A stretch of 64,000 nucleotides of DNA from NCBI GenBank assembly GCA_004557075.1, contig SFEX01000008.1, forward strand, positions 1 to 64,000, in the 5' to 3' direction. A program made the position numbers and the translations under genes. Below, one piece after another: positions 8,059 through 15,485 of this stretch. This stretch comes from Clostridiales bacterium (GTDB lineage: Bacteria; Bacillota; Clostridia; Oscillospirales; Oscillospiraceae). Position 1 is the stretch's first letter; every line of letters begins with the position of its first letter. Under the pieces are notes generated by a model. That model saw nothing but the letters and a program-made list of their open reading frames with translations. It made no database searches and was not told where the DNA came from.

Positions 8059-8229
8059 CTATCTTCTGTTTTTCTTCTTCTGCCGATTCTTTGCGTTTTT
8101 AGCGGCTTTCCTTGCTTTTTCCTCCGCCTCTTCCTTTGCCTTGATGCCCTTGCTCGAACGGACGCCGACCACCACAAAGTAGCATATGAGCGCCATGGCG
8201 ATCAATGCGACATAATAATACCATTCCAT
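8059..8229 (-). CDS. Small single-pass membrane protein, 56 aa
   Basis: The start at 8229 is set by GGAGG nine bases upstream. The product begins MEWYYYVALIAMAL, continues as one hydrophobic helix to about residue 22 (ICYFVVVGV), then has a long Lys/Ala/Glu/Arg-rich cytoplasmic tail ending NRQKKKNRR. The likely topology is N-out, C-in. Such tails can bind anionic lipid or nucleic acid, but no function is known. It is a monocistronic gene beside the tRNA unit. Confidence 0.7.
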   Translation of the reverse strand: MEWYYYVALIAMALICYFVVVGVRSSKGIKAKEEAEEKARKAAKNAKNRQKKKNRR

Positions 8230-8362
8230 AGCTTTTCCTCCGCTTTTTGATACATTTAATATACCCCATTGCGAGCCCGGGGTCAAGTGAGACAAAAAGT
8301 TGTGGACAAGCTTGGGTGCATGGTACTATAATAAGCTTTACCAATTCTGAAAGAGGACTGAC

Positions 8363-9739
8363 ATGGAAAAGAATTTAAGGTTTTTGATCGCCCTGTGGAT
8401 AAGCAAGGCCGCGATGTTTTTGCAAAAGCTGCTGGGCATGAACGCAAGCTACTTTCCCGGAAAGCTTGCAATAAAGCTCTGCCCGGATTTTCTCGGCCGC
8501 ATAGACAAGCCCGAGACTATCATAACCGTCACCGGCACGAACGGTAAGACTACCTGCTGCAATATGCTGCTGGATATACTGACGGAAAACGGCTACGACG
8601 TTTTAAACAACAAGGCAGGCTCAAACATAGACGCCGGTATTGCCAGCGCGCTCATAGCCGAGGCAAGCCTTACAGGCCGTGTGAGCAAAAAGCTCGGCCT
8701 GTTTGAGGTCGATGAGCGAAGCTCGAAGAAAATATACGCCTATGTTCATCCGAACTACACTGTCTGCACAAACCTCTTCCGCGATTCCATTCAGCGAAAC
8801 GCGCACCCGGAGTTTATATTTTCTTTCATTGACTCCAGCCTCCCGGACGATACCCACCTTATACTGAACGCTGACGATCCGATAAGCAGCCGCCTCAGGG
8901 AGGGCAACAAGAGAAGCTATTTTTCCATCGGCAGACTGCCCACCGACCGCGACAAGTGCATAAATATCATAAACGATATGCGCATGTGCCCCAAGTGCCA
9001 CTCCGGTCTTGAATATGAGTATGTCCGCTATCACCATATCGGCAAAATGCGCTGTCCCGTGTGCGGCTTTGCCTCGCCCGAGCCGGACTTTCTTGCCTCT
9101 CCTGACTGGGAAAAGGGCAGCTTCACCGTCAGGACTGCCGACGGCGAGGAGGAGTATCCTCTGGTGAGCAGCAGCGTTTTCAACACCTATAATCAGGTGA
9201 CGGTAGTTGCAATGCTGCGCACCTTCGGACTTTCCGCCGAGGCAATCGCAAAGAGCTTTTCGCACCTGAAAATCGTGGAGACGCGCTTTACGAGCGTTGA
9301 GAAAAACGGCGTTGAGGTCATCACCAATATGACGAAGGGGCAAAACCCCGTCGCCTGCTCGATCGTGTTCGACTATATCCGCAATGAGCCGGGCAGGAAA
9401 GAGGTCATCCTCATGCTGGACGATATGACCTATAAAAAGACGACGGAGATCATGACGTGGGTCTTTGACGCGGACTTCGAGCTGCTCAATCACGAGAGCA
9501 TAACCCGCGTTGTAGCCGCCGGCGTCAGGATACACGACTATCACCTGCGCCTGCTGCTTGCCGGAATACCCGAGGATAAGATACGCTGCGTTGAGAATGA
9601 AGCCGACGCGCCGAAGGAGCTGGCGCTCGAGCGCGGGGAAAAGGTGTTTATTCTCCACGACCTGACTACGCCCGTCATGACAAAGCGCGTGCGCGACGGT
9701 ATTCTTGAGGAGCTTGACGAAAGGGAGGCGGAAGCATGA
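8363..9739 (+). CDS. murT: MurT-like Mur ligase domain protein
   Basis: A 458-residue Mur ligase family protein, like MurT, which with GatD amidates the D-Glu of lipid II. The P-loop TGTNGKTT is at residues 57-64, and a zinc ribbon (C209, C212, C231, C234) typical of MurT is present inside the central domain. NLFRDSIQR (138-146) matches the conserved MurT helix. It differs from standard MurT in the C-terminal domain: the expected ADGRDVSW-like stretch that supplies the Asp of the GatD triad reads DMTYKKTTEIMTW (354-366). The ATG follows GAGGA. The stop overlaps the gatD-like start by four bases (ATGA). The family is sure; amidation activity is doubtful given the partner. Confidence 0.82.
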   Translation: MEKNLRFLIALWISKAAMFLQKLLGMNASYFPGKLAIKLCPDFLGRIDKPETIITVTGTNGKTTCCNMLLDILTENGYDVLNNKAGSNIDAGIASALIAEASLTGRVSKKLGLFEVDERSSKKIYAYVHPNYTVCTNLFRDSIQRNAHPEFIFSFIDSSLPDDTHLILNADDPISSRLREGNKRSYFSIGRLPTDRDKCINIINDMRMCPKCHSGLEYEYVRYHHIGKMRCPVCGFASPEPDFLASPDWEKGSFTVRTADGEEEYPLVSSSVFNTYNQVTVVAMLRTFGLSAEAIAKSFSHLKIVETRFTSVEKNGVEVITNMTKGQNPVACSIVFDYIRNEPGRKEVILMLDDMTYKKTTEIMTWVFDADFELLNHESITRVVAAGVRIHDYHLRLLLAGIPEDKIRCVENEADAPKELALERGEKVFILHDLTTPVMTKRVRDGILEELDEREAEA

Positions 9740-10446
9740 AGATAGAAGTTTTGTTTCCCGAGTTTGCAAACCTGTTCGGCGACTGCTGGAACCACCGCTA
9801 CCTGAAGGAGTGTCTGCCGGAGGCGGAGTTTATCTATACGTCCTACCGGGACGAGCCGCGCTTTGTAAGCGATAACGTGCAGTTTGTCTACATGGGCGCG
9901 ATGACAGAGAGCCAGCAGGAGCTTGTTATCGAAAAGCTCCTGCCCTACAGGGACAGAATACAGAATATGATAGACAGCGGCGTTGTGTTTCTCATGACGG
10001 CGAACGCGGGAGAGATATTCTGCGACTATATCGAGAACGAGGATGGCAGCAGGATAGACGCGCTCGGCATCGTTCATCTGTACGCAAAGCGCGATATGAT
10101 GCATCGCTTCAACTCAGTTCAGCTTTGCGGCTTTGAGGATATGGAGCTTGTCGGCTTCAAGGCGGAGTTTTCGCAGCTTTACGGCGATAACAGCGGCTTT
10201 AATTTTGCCGATGTGAAATACGGCATCGGCATAAACAAGCAGTCGAAGCTTGAGGGCGTGAGGATAAATAATTTCTTCTCCACCTCGATGGTCGGGCCCT
10301 TTGCCGTAATGAACCCGCAGTTTGTCAAGTACCTCATGCGTCTGCTGGACGTTGAGAACCCCGTGCTCGCCCACGAGGACGTTATCATGGCGGCCTATGA
10401 AAAACGCCTTGCGGATATAAAACGTATGATGAACAGTAAAAAATGA
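9736..10446 (+). CDS. GatD-like glutamine amidotransferase homologue lacking catalytic Cys and His
   Basis: A 236-residue partner of the MurT-like protein, recognised by position, length and the N-terminal LFPEFANLFGDCWN (compare the usual LYPDLLNLYGDRGN). From what I know of the family, the nucleophile lies in an L-x-I-C-G-G-Y-Q motif and the base in YLHGPLL-x-x-NP. Here the aligned stretches are FLMTANAGEIF (85-95) and SMVGPFAVMNP (184-194), so Cys appears as A89 and His as V186. As read it cannot hydrolyse glutamine. It may be structural, use free ammonia, or have another role. The stop codon lies in the terminator that the adjacent MITE duplicated. Confidence 0.75.
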   Translation: MKIEVLFPEFANLFGDCWNHRYLKECLPEAEFIYTSYRDEPRFVSDNVQFVYMGAMTESQQELVIEKLLPYRDRIQNMIDSGVVFLMTANAGEIFCDYIENEDGSRIDALGIVHLYAKRDMMHRFNSVQLCGFEDMELVGFKAEFSQLYGDNSGFNFADVKYGIGINKQSKLEGVRINNFFSTSMVGPFAVMNPQFVKYLMRLLDVENPVLAHEDVIMAAYEKRLADIKRMMNSKK

Positions 10447-10466
10447 GCTGCGAAAGCAGCTCATTT
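10441..10466 (+). terminator. Terminator hairpin and left target duplication of MITE copy 1
   Basis: A palindrome, AAATGAGCTGC GAAA GCAGCTCATTT, containing the stop codon of the gatD-like gene. The identical 26 bases recur at 10691-10716 on the other side of the inserted element. Confidence 0.85.
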
Positions 10467-10690
10467 CAGTCTGTCGAAAAACTAAAAATGAAAGCATAAT
10501 CCCCGACAAAGGATGGGGGAGCTCGAGGGGGCGTCAGCCCGCCTCGAATTGGATAAATAGCCATCAAAAAAGCTGATAAATCAGGCTTTTTGACGAGCAG
10601 GGCTCGGTTTTTCGTGAAATGCAATTTCACAAAAAACGTGGCGTTTGTGAAGCGTGCAAAAAAGTCCGTGAGGACTTTTTTGACACGCTG
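10467..10690 (+). mobile_element. MITE-like element, copy 1 (224 bp)
   Basis: It begins CAGTCTGTCGAAAAACT and ends GACTTTTTTGACACGCTG. These ends are imperfect terminal inverted repeats (CAG..TGTC.AAAAA shared). It is bounded by an exact 26-bp direct repeat that is itself a terminator hairpin. The interior has no gene; it includes inverted repeats (for example GTGAAATGCAATTTCAC near 10614-10630). Its first ~98 bases and last ~20 bases match the 119-bp element at 60876-60994 closely. No transposase is encoded, so it would move in trans. Confidence 0.75.
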
Positions 10691-10720
10691 AAATGAGCTG
10701 CGAAAGCAGCTCATTTTTTA
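10691..10720. terminator. Duplicated terminator hairpin, right side of MITE copy 1
   Basis: Second copy of the 26-bp palindrome of 10441-10466 followed by TTTT; it now serves as the barrier between the MITE and the converging XRE gene. Confidence 0.8.
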
Positions 10721-10742
10721 TGCGTATTTATTGTATTTCCTG

Positions 10743-10967
10743 CTACAGAGCTTCAAATTCCGGCGCTGAAAAGAATGTGCCCAGCGAGATATCCAGCCCG
10801 TCGCACAGCTTCTTTATCGTGACGATGGATACGTCCCGTCTTTGCGCATCCATCATACTGTACACAGTCGATGGCGTAACGCCTGCAAGCGTTGCCAGCT
10901 CATTCGCTTTGATGCCTCTCTCCCGACACAGCGTTTGGAAACGATGTACGACCGCATCTTTAACCAT
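10743..10967 (-). CDS. XRE-family helix-turn-helix regulator
   Basis: A 74-residue protein that is almost wholly one Cro/CI-type DNA-binding domain: NELATLAGVTPSTVYSMM (about residues 22-39) is the helix-turn-helix, followed by the usual third-to-fifth helix sequence TIKKLCDGLDISLGTFF. It has no sensor domain, so it probably acts as a constitutive small repressor or with a partner. GAGGTGAT lies 5 bases before the ATG. It is monocistronic, with a terminator upstream at 10986-11016 isolating it from rubrerythrin. The target is unknown. Confidence 0.88.
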   Translation of the reverse strand: MVKDAVVHRFQTLCRERGIKANELATLAGVTPSTVYSMMDAQRRDVSIVTIKKLCDGLDISLGTFFSAPEFEAL

Positions 10968-10985
10968 ACTATCACCTCAATAGTG

Positions 10986-11016
10986 AAGTCCGCACCCTTT
11001 TGGGTGCGGACTTTTT
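10986..11016. terminator. Bidirectional terminator
   Basis: Stem AAGTCCGCACCC/GGGTGCGGACTT with loop TTTT and a T-run; on the minus strand it ends the rubrerythrin transcript. Confidence 0.85.
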
Positions 11017-11026
11017 GTATTTAAGC

Positions 11027-11569
11027 TCAGTAGTTTATTACTCTCAGCTCGAAGTATGCCTGGGGATGAGCGCAGGTCGGGCACATCTCAGGGGCGGTGG
11101 GGCCTTCGTGGATATGTCCGCAGTTGCGGCAGATCCAGATGACCTTTTCCTTCTTCTCAAACACGCTGCCGTCGTTTATGTTGGAGAGAAGTGCGCGATA
11201 GCGCTCCTCATGCTCCTTCTCGATAGCGCCGACCGAGCGGAAAAGCTGGGCGATATCGGCAAAGCCCTCTTCGTCGGCTTCCTTTGCCATACGGGCGTAC
11301 ATATCCGTCCACTCCTCCATCTCGCCGGTCGCGGCCGCAAGGAGATTTTCGGGGGTGGAGGGGATTGAGCCACCGCAGAGCAGCTTAAACCATATCTTCG
11401 CGTGCTCTTTCTCGTTGCCGGCGGTTTCCTCAAATATGGCGCCTATCTGCTGGTAGCCGTCTTTTTTCGCCTTTGAGGCAAAGTATGTGTACTTATTGCG
11501 GGCCATGCTCTCGCCTGCGAAAGCCTCCCACAGGTTCTGTTCGGTTTTTGTTCCTTTAAGATCGGGCAT
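11027..11569 (-). CDS. rbr: Rubrerythrin
   Basis: A 180-residue non-haem diiron peroxidase that reduces hydrogen peroxide in anaerobes. The N-terminal four-helix domain carries the iron ligands E20 (GESMARNKYTYFA), the EETAGNEKEHAKIW helix (residues 47-60) and AIEKEHEERY (116-125). The C-terminal rubredoxin domain has CRNCGH and CPTCAH cysteine pairs. AGGAGG precedes the ATG. It is a single gene, and it marks the host as an anaerobe needing oxidative-stress protection. Confidence 0.95.
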   Translation of the reverse strand: MPDLKGTKTEQNLWEAFAGESMARNKYTYFASKAKKDGYQQIGAIFEETAGNEKEHAKIWFKLLCGGSIPSTPENLLAAATGEMEEWTDMYARMAKEADEEGFADIAQLFRSVGAIEKEHEERYRALLSNINDGSVFEKKEKVIWICRNCGHIHEGPTAPEMCPTCAHPQAYFELRVINY

Positions 11570-11597
11570 TTGTTTTACCTCCTGAATAAATTATTTT

Positions 11598-12209
11598 TTA
11601 AATTGAAAAAACAAGGATCTTTGCGTTTTCACCTGAATTAAATTCATATTCGCAGCCCTGTAGCCTGCGAATATCGTCCTCCGGGAAAAGCCGGAGAAAG
11701 TCATCGACGGGAGCCACGTTCCGCAGCCCCGACGATGCGCAGCGGTAGTGCATGGGAACTGCAATGCGCGGAGCCATAGCGCCGATAAGCTCCTTTGCCT
11801 GCGCAGCGTCAATGGTATAGATGCCGCCGACGGGGATCATCAGCAGATCGAGCCTGCCGAAGCGCTTTATCTCATCCTCACTCAGCAGGTGCCCTAAATC
11901 GCCCAAGTGAGCGATCCGCAGCCCCTCGGCCTCGATGACGGTGCAGAGGTTTCCTCCGCGCTTTTTTCCGCCCTCGCCGTCGTGAAAGGTGTGTATCTGA
12001 GTGAAGGAAAAGGCCGGATTTGCGCCGCTTAGCCTGACGGCGTCACTGCCGCAATGGTCGCTATGACCGTGGCTGCATATAACGGCGTCGGCGCGCAGCT
12101 CAGGCAGGCTCAGACCCGGTACAGAGCCGGGGCAGTACGGGTCAAATACCACGCTGCCCAAGCTGGTTTTCAGCTCAAAGCAGGCGTGGCCGTGCCATAT
12201 AAGCTTCAT
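11598..12209 (-). CDS. MBL-fold metallohydrolase (UlaG-like)
   Basis: A 203-residue beta-lactamase-fold hydrolase. It starts MKLIWHGHACFELKT and has the intact metal motif HGHSDH at about residues 47-52, with a later His in VPMHYRCAS as the third-site ligand. The family includes UlaG-type lactonases and many unassigned enzymes, so no substrate can be given. The start is three bases after the stop of the DUF4358-type lipoprotein, so it is the last gene of a three-gene minus-strand operon (GDSL lipoprotein, DUF4358 lipoprotein, MBL). Compare the paralogue at 60189, whose motif is altered. Confidence 0.85.
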   Translation of the reverse strand: MKLIWHGHACFELKTSLGSVVFDPYCPGSVPGLSLPELRADAVICSHGHSDHCGSDAVRLSGANPAFSFTQIHTFHDGEGGKKRGGNLCTVIEAEGLRIAHLGDLGHLLSEDEIKRFGRLDLLMIPVGGIYTIDAAQAKELIGAMAPRIAVPMHYRCASSGLRNVAPVDDFLRLFPEDDIRRLQGCEYEFNSGENAKILVFSI

Positions 12210-12212
12210 CTC

Positions 12213-12689
12213 TCAGCCCTCAAAGCAGCCGGAGAACGCGTTGTGCGCGGCCTCGAGCTCCTCATCGCCGAGAATGGCGTACATGACGTAGTTGCCCTCG
12301 ACCCAGACCTTGGCGTTATCGAGCTTGGGCTTCTCCTGCGGGAGATATTCGTCCATCCAGAGCTCCTGGCGGTACGCGAGGTAGTCCTCAAGCGCGGTCT
12401 TGAGCGCGGCTGTCTGCTCCTCGTCCTTGCCCTGGAAAATGCCGTACTCGTTGATGTTTGTTCCGACGGATGAAATTATGGTGTTGCGGGAAACGTAGCC
12501 GTCGGGGGCTATCTGCATCATGTTTTCAACATAGGCATCGGGTATCTGAGCCATGTTTTCGGTGTCGATCGAAGTGAACACGGCCTCGGCCACGGCATCC
12601 ATGCCGGGGTCCTTCGGCTCATCGCCGCCGCAGGAAGACAGCAGGCAGAGCGAGATGACGATAAGAAGTACAGTACTGAATTTTTTCAT
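12213..12689 (-). CDS. DUF4358-type lipoprotein
   Basis: A 158-residue secreted lipoprotein: Lys-rich start, hydrophobic stretch and lipobox LLSSC at about residues 16-20, then an acidic linker. The mature part has the family features I associate with DUF4358 (NTIISSVGTNINEYGIFQ near residue 75, a YLAYRQELWMDEYLP helix). The ATG at 12689 is preferred over that at 12695 because AGAGG is 7 bases from it. It lies between a GDSL lipoprotein and an MBL protein in one operon. It is surface anchored; function unknown. Confidence 0.72.
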   Translation of the reverse strand: MKKFSTVLLIVISLCLLSSCGGDEPKDPGMDAVAEAVFTSIDTENMAQIPDAYVENMMQIAPDGYVSRNTIISSVGTNINEYGIFQGKDEEQTAALKTALEDYLAYRQELWMDEYLPQEKPKLDNAKVWVEGNYVMYAILGDEELEAAHNAFSGCFEG

Positions 12690-12704
12690 TGTCATGACCT
12701 CTGT

Positions 12705-13499
12705 TTACAGATATGCGTGGGTGCGCAGGTAGTTGAGAACCCGGTTAAAGCCGGTAGCACTCAGGTGGAGGCCGTCGCCGTTGCCGTAATCGGAAACGAG
12801 CTTGCCGTCGGATCCCTTGAGGACTGAGGCGGAGTCGGCGTAATGCGTGCCGGTGGCCTCTGCTATCTGGAGTATCCAGCCGTTTGCGCGGTCGATGACC
12901 TCGTTGTTTATGCCGTTGTCCTTGGCTTCGTAGGATGTCTCAACGGGGTATATGGAGTTGCAGATGATCTTGGTGTCGGGGCTTACAGACTGTATGCGCT
13001 CGACAAGGGCGGTGTATTCGGTTTTGAAGGAGGTCTCGTCCATCATGGAAACGCCGTTGACGCCGATGGTCAGCACGACATACTCGGGCTTTGCCATTTC
13101 GACAGCGTCGGTGATGGGGATCTCAAGACCGGTTTCGGGGTATACGATGGTCGCGATGCTCTGGTTGAACAGGGCGAGAGTGCCGCTGGAGGGGGTCCAG
13201 ACCTGGGAGCCGGGGAGCACGTCATATGCCTTGAGACCGTAGGTGGTGCTGTCGCCTATAAAGACCATGCGGGCGATGTATTCCTCTCCGGCGTCGGCTG
13301 TCTCGGCGAGAGCCGTGGACTGCTGCTGCGGAGCGGGAGTGCCTTCGGGGCCTTCGTCGGATACGTCGGGAGCCTGAACGTTGCCTATGTCGTCGGTGTT
13401 TTCGGGTGTGTCGTCATCGCCGCCGCAAGCGCTCAGCAGGCATACGCACAGACACAGAGCCAGTGCGATAAGCAGTGCATTGCGCAGTTTTATTTTCAT
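12705..13499 (-). CDS. SGNH/GDSL-family lipoprotein esterase
   Basis: A 264-residue lipoprotein with signal peptide and lipobox LLSAC (about residues 21-25), an acidic low-complexity linker to residue 65, then an SGNH hydrolase domain. Motifs: block I FIGDSTTYGL (catalytic Ser), block III TIGVNG (Asn), and block V DGLHLSATG (Asp-x-x-His). Such enzymes often O-deacetylate wall polysaccharide. The start at 13499 follows GAGGTGA; the frame extends upstream without a start signal. First gene of the operon with the DUF4358-type lipoprotein (15 bases downstream) and the MBL gene. Confidence 0.82.
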   Translation of the reverse strand: MKIKLRNALLIALALCLCVCLLSACGGDDDTPENTDDIGNVQAPDVSDEGPEGTPAPQQQSTALAETADAGEEYIARMVFIGDSTTYGLKAYDVLPGSQVWTPSSGTLALFNQSIATIVYPETGLEIPITDAVEMAKPEYVVLTIGVNGVSMMDETSFKTEYTALVERIQSVSPDTKIICNSIYPVETSYEAKDNGINNEVIDRANGWILQIAEATGTHYADSASVLKGSDGKLVSDYGNGDGLHLSATGFNRVLNYLRTHAYL

Positions 13500-13590
13500 A
13501 AAAGTCACCTCATTATCAAAAATATCTGCATTGCCTCCGATGCGAGACAATGCAGATATTATAACATGAAATATGAAACGGTTCAAGGCT

Positions 13591-15378
13591 TTATGAAACC
13601 GTTGCGGTCTCCTTTTCTTCCTCGGCTTCCTGTTCGGCGGCGGGGCTTTCAACGTCGTCCTCGATATCACCGCGCTTTGCGGCCTCTTCCTCCTCGAGGA
13701 TGCGGTAAGCGACCTTGCCGACGAGCGTCTTGGGCAGCTCATCGCGGAACTCGATGTCATACGGCATCGCGTACTTTGCTATATGCTTTCTGCAATATGC
13801 CATGATGGACTCCTTGCTCTCCTCGTTCTGAGGAACGCCGGGCTTTAGCATGACAAAAGCCTTGACCTTCTGCATCTTGTACGGGTCGGGAACGCCGATG
13901 ATGCAGCTCATGTGAACCAGCTCGTGCGCGTCGAGGATATTTTCAAGCTGGCCGGGATAGACGTTGTAGCCGGAGGTGATTATCATGCGCTTTGCGCGGC
14001 CGCGGAAGTACACGAAGCCCTCCTCGTCCATCATGCCGAGGTCGCCCGTGTATATCCAGGTCAGGCCGTCGGAGTGCGTCTGGAGCGTCGCGGCGGTCTC
14101 GTCGGGATGTTTTATATACTCCATCATGACGGTGGGACCCGCAATAAGGATCTCGCCCTCCTCGCCGTAGGGCAGCTCTCTGTCGGTGCCCGGCTCGACT
14201 ATCTTGTAATAGGTGTCGGGGAAGGGCAGACCGATGCTGCCTTCCTTGGCCATGTGGGGAGGCGTGAGGCAGGAGGCCGTGACGCACTCTGTAAGGCCGA
14301 AGCCCTCGCGTATCTGAATCTTTGCGTTGTGGTCGTACAGGAACTTGTCAAACTTCTTTTTCAGCTCGATGGAAAGGCTGTCGCCGCCGGAGAACACGCC
14401 CTTGAGCGAACTGAGGTCGGCCTTTCCCATGGAGGGCAGGCGCAGCAGCGCCTCGTACAGCGTGGGCACGCCGGCGATGAAGTTGCACTTATATTTTGTG
14501 ATCTGCTTTGCGTAGGTCTGGGCGGTGAAGCGGGGGATGAGTATGCAGCGTCCGCCCTGCGAGAGCATTGTGTGGACGCAGACGCCGAGGCCGAAGCCGT
14601 GGAAAAGCGGCATCGCGGCGAGCATTTTGTCGCCCGGACGGAACATGGGGTTTGCGGCGATGACCTGCTGGCCGAGGGCGTTGAAGTTGCGGTTTGAGAG
14701 CAGTATGCCCTTGGTCGTGCCGGTGGTGCCGCCGGAATAGAGGATGACGGCGGGGTCAGAGCCCGTGCGCTTGACTTTGTAGTTATAGAAGCAATGTCTG
14801 CCGAGGCGAAGGAAGTCGTTCCAGCGTATTACGGGGGCGTCCTCGGGGATCTTCTTTATTTTGCGGCCCTCGGTGAGCATATATCCGGCCTTGACGGGCT
14901 TTGACAGCTCGTCCTTTATGCTGGCGATGATTATATTGACGACCTTGGTGTTCTGACGGATGTTCTCAAACTTGTTGTAGAACTGGTCGAGGGTGATCGC
15001 GGTGACAGACTCCGACTCGTTGAGATAGAACTCTATCTCCTTTTCTGCGGAGAGGGGGTGGATCATGTTGCATATACCGCCGACGAGGTTGACGGCATAG
15101 AACATCTGTATCGCCTGCGGGCAGTTGGGCATTGCGATGGTGACCTTATCGCCCTCGCGCACGCCTATGGTTTTGAGCGCTTTGGCGCAGGCCTCGACCT
15201 CTTTAACGAGGGCCTTGTAGGTAGTGGACTTGCCCATGAAGTCAAAGGCTATATTATTCGGGTATTTTTCCGCGATGGCTTCAACGGCCTCAAACATTGA
15301 GCCGTCGAAATAGTCAAGAGTAAAGGGAACGTCGCCGAGGTGAGATTTCCACGGCGCTTTTGCGCTTATATCAGACAT
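13591..15378 (-). CDS. Long-chain acyl-CoA synthetase / AMP-binding ligase
   Basis: A 595-residue adenylate-forming enzyme. It has the phosphate loop YSGGTTGTTKGILLSN (about residues 212-227), the GFGLTE motif near 360, YTGDLGMMDEEGF near 440, and the C-terminal lysine region LPKTLVGKVAYR near 553. The best guess is fatty-acid activation to acyl-CoA. The last 40 residues are an acidic Glu-rich tail (EAAKRGDIEDDVESPAAEQEAEEE) beyond the catalytic C-domain. The ribosome site AAAGGAT is weak. Monocistronic. Confidence 0.87.
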   Translation of the reverse strand: MSDISAKAPWKSHLGDVPFTLDYFDGSMFEAVEAIAEKYPNNIAFDFMGKSTTYKALVKEVEACAKALKTIGVREGDKVTIAMPNCPQAIQMFYAVNLVGGICNMIHPLSAEKEIEFYLNESESVTAITLDQFYNKFENIRQNTKVVNIIIASIKDELSKPVKAGYMLTEGRKIKKIPEDAPVIRWNDFLRLGRHCFYNYKVKRTGSDPAVILYSGGTTGTTKGILLSNRNFNALGQQVIAANPMFRPGDKMLAAMPLFHGFGLGVCVHTMLSQGGRCILIPRFTAQTYAKQITKYKCNFIAGVPTLYEALLRLPSMGKADLSSLKGVFSGGDSLSIELKKKFDKFLYDHNAKIQIREGFGLTECVTASCLTPPHMAKEGSIGLPFPDTYYKIVEPGTDRELPYGEEGEILIAGPTVMMEYIKHPDETAATLQTHSDGLTWIYTGDLGMMDEEGFVYFRGRAKRMIITSGYNVYPGQLENILDAHELVHMSCIIGVPDPYKMQKVKAFVMLKPGVPQNEESKESIMAYCRKHIAKYAMPYDIEFRDELPKTLVGKVAYRILEEEEAAKRGDIEDDVESPAAEQEAEEEKETATVS

Positions 15379-15450
15379 GATTATCTATCCTTTTCTAAAA
15401 ATCAATGAAAATATAATATAACTCAGGAGACAAATTGTCAATCTAAAGAT

Positions 15451-15479
15451 AAAAAGGACAAGCGATGCTTGTCCTTTTA
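15451..15479 (-). terminator. Hairpin between the acyl-CoA ligase gene and the polymer locus
   Basis: A 12-bp stem AAAAGGACAAGC/GCTTGTCCTTTT with loop GAT; it ends the minus-strand surface-polymer operon just after the ABC ATPase stop. Confidence 0.85.
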
Positions 15480-15485
15480 TGAATT

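Noticed and set aside
10467..10690. Degraded insertion sequence with transposase remnant
   Set aside because: Neither strand of the element shows transposase-like codons; it is better described as a non-autonomous MITE.
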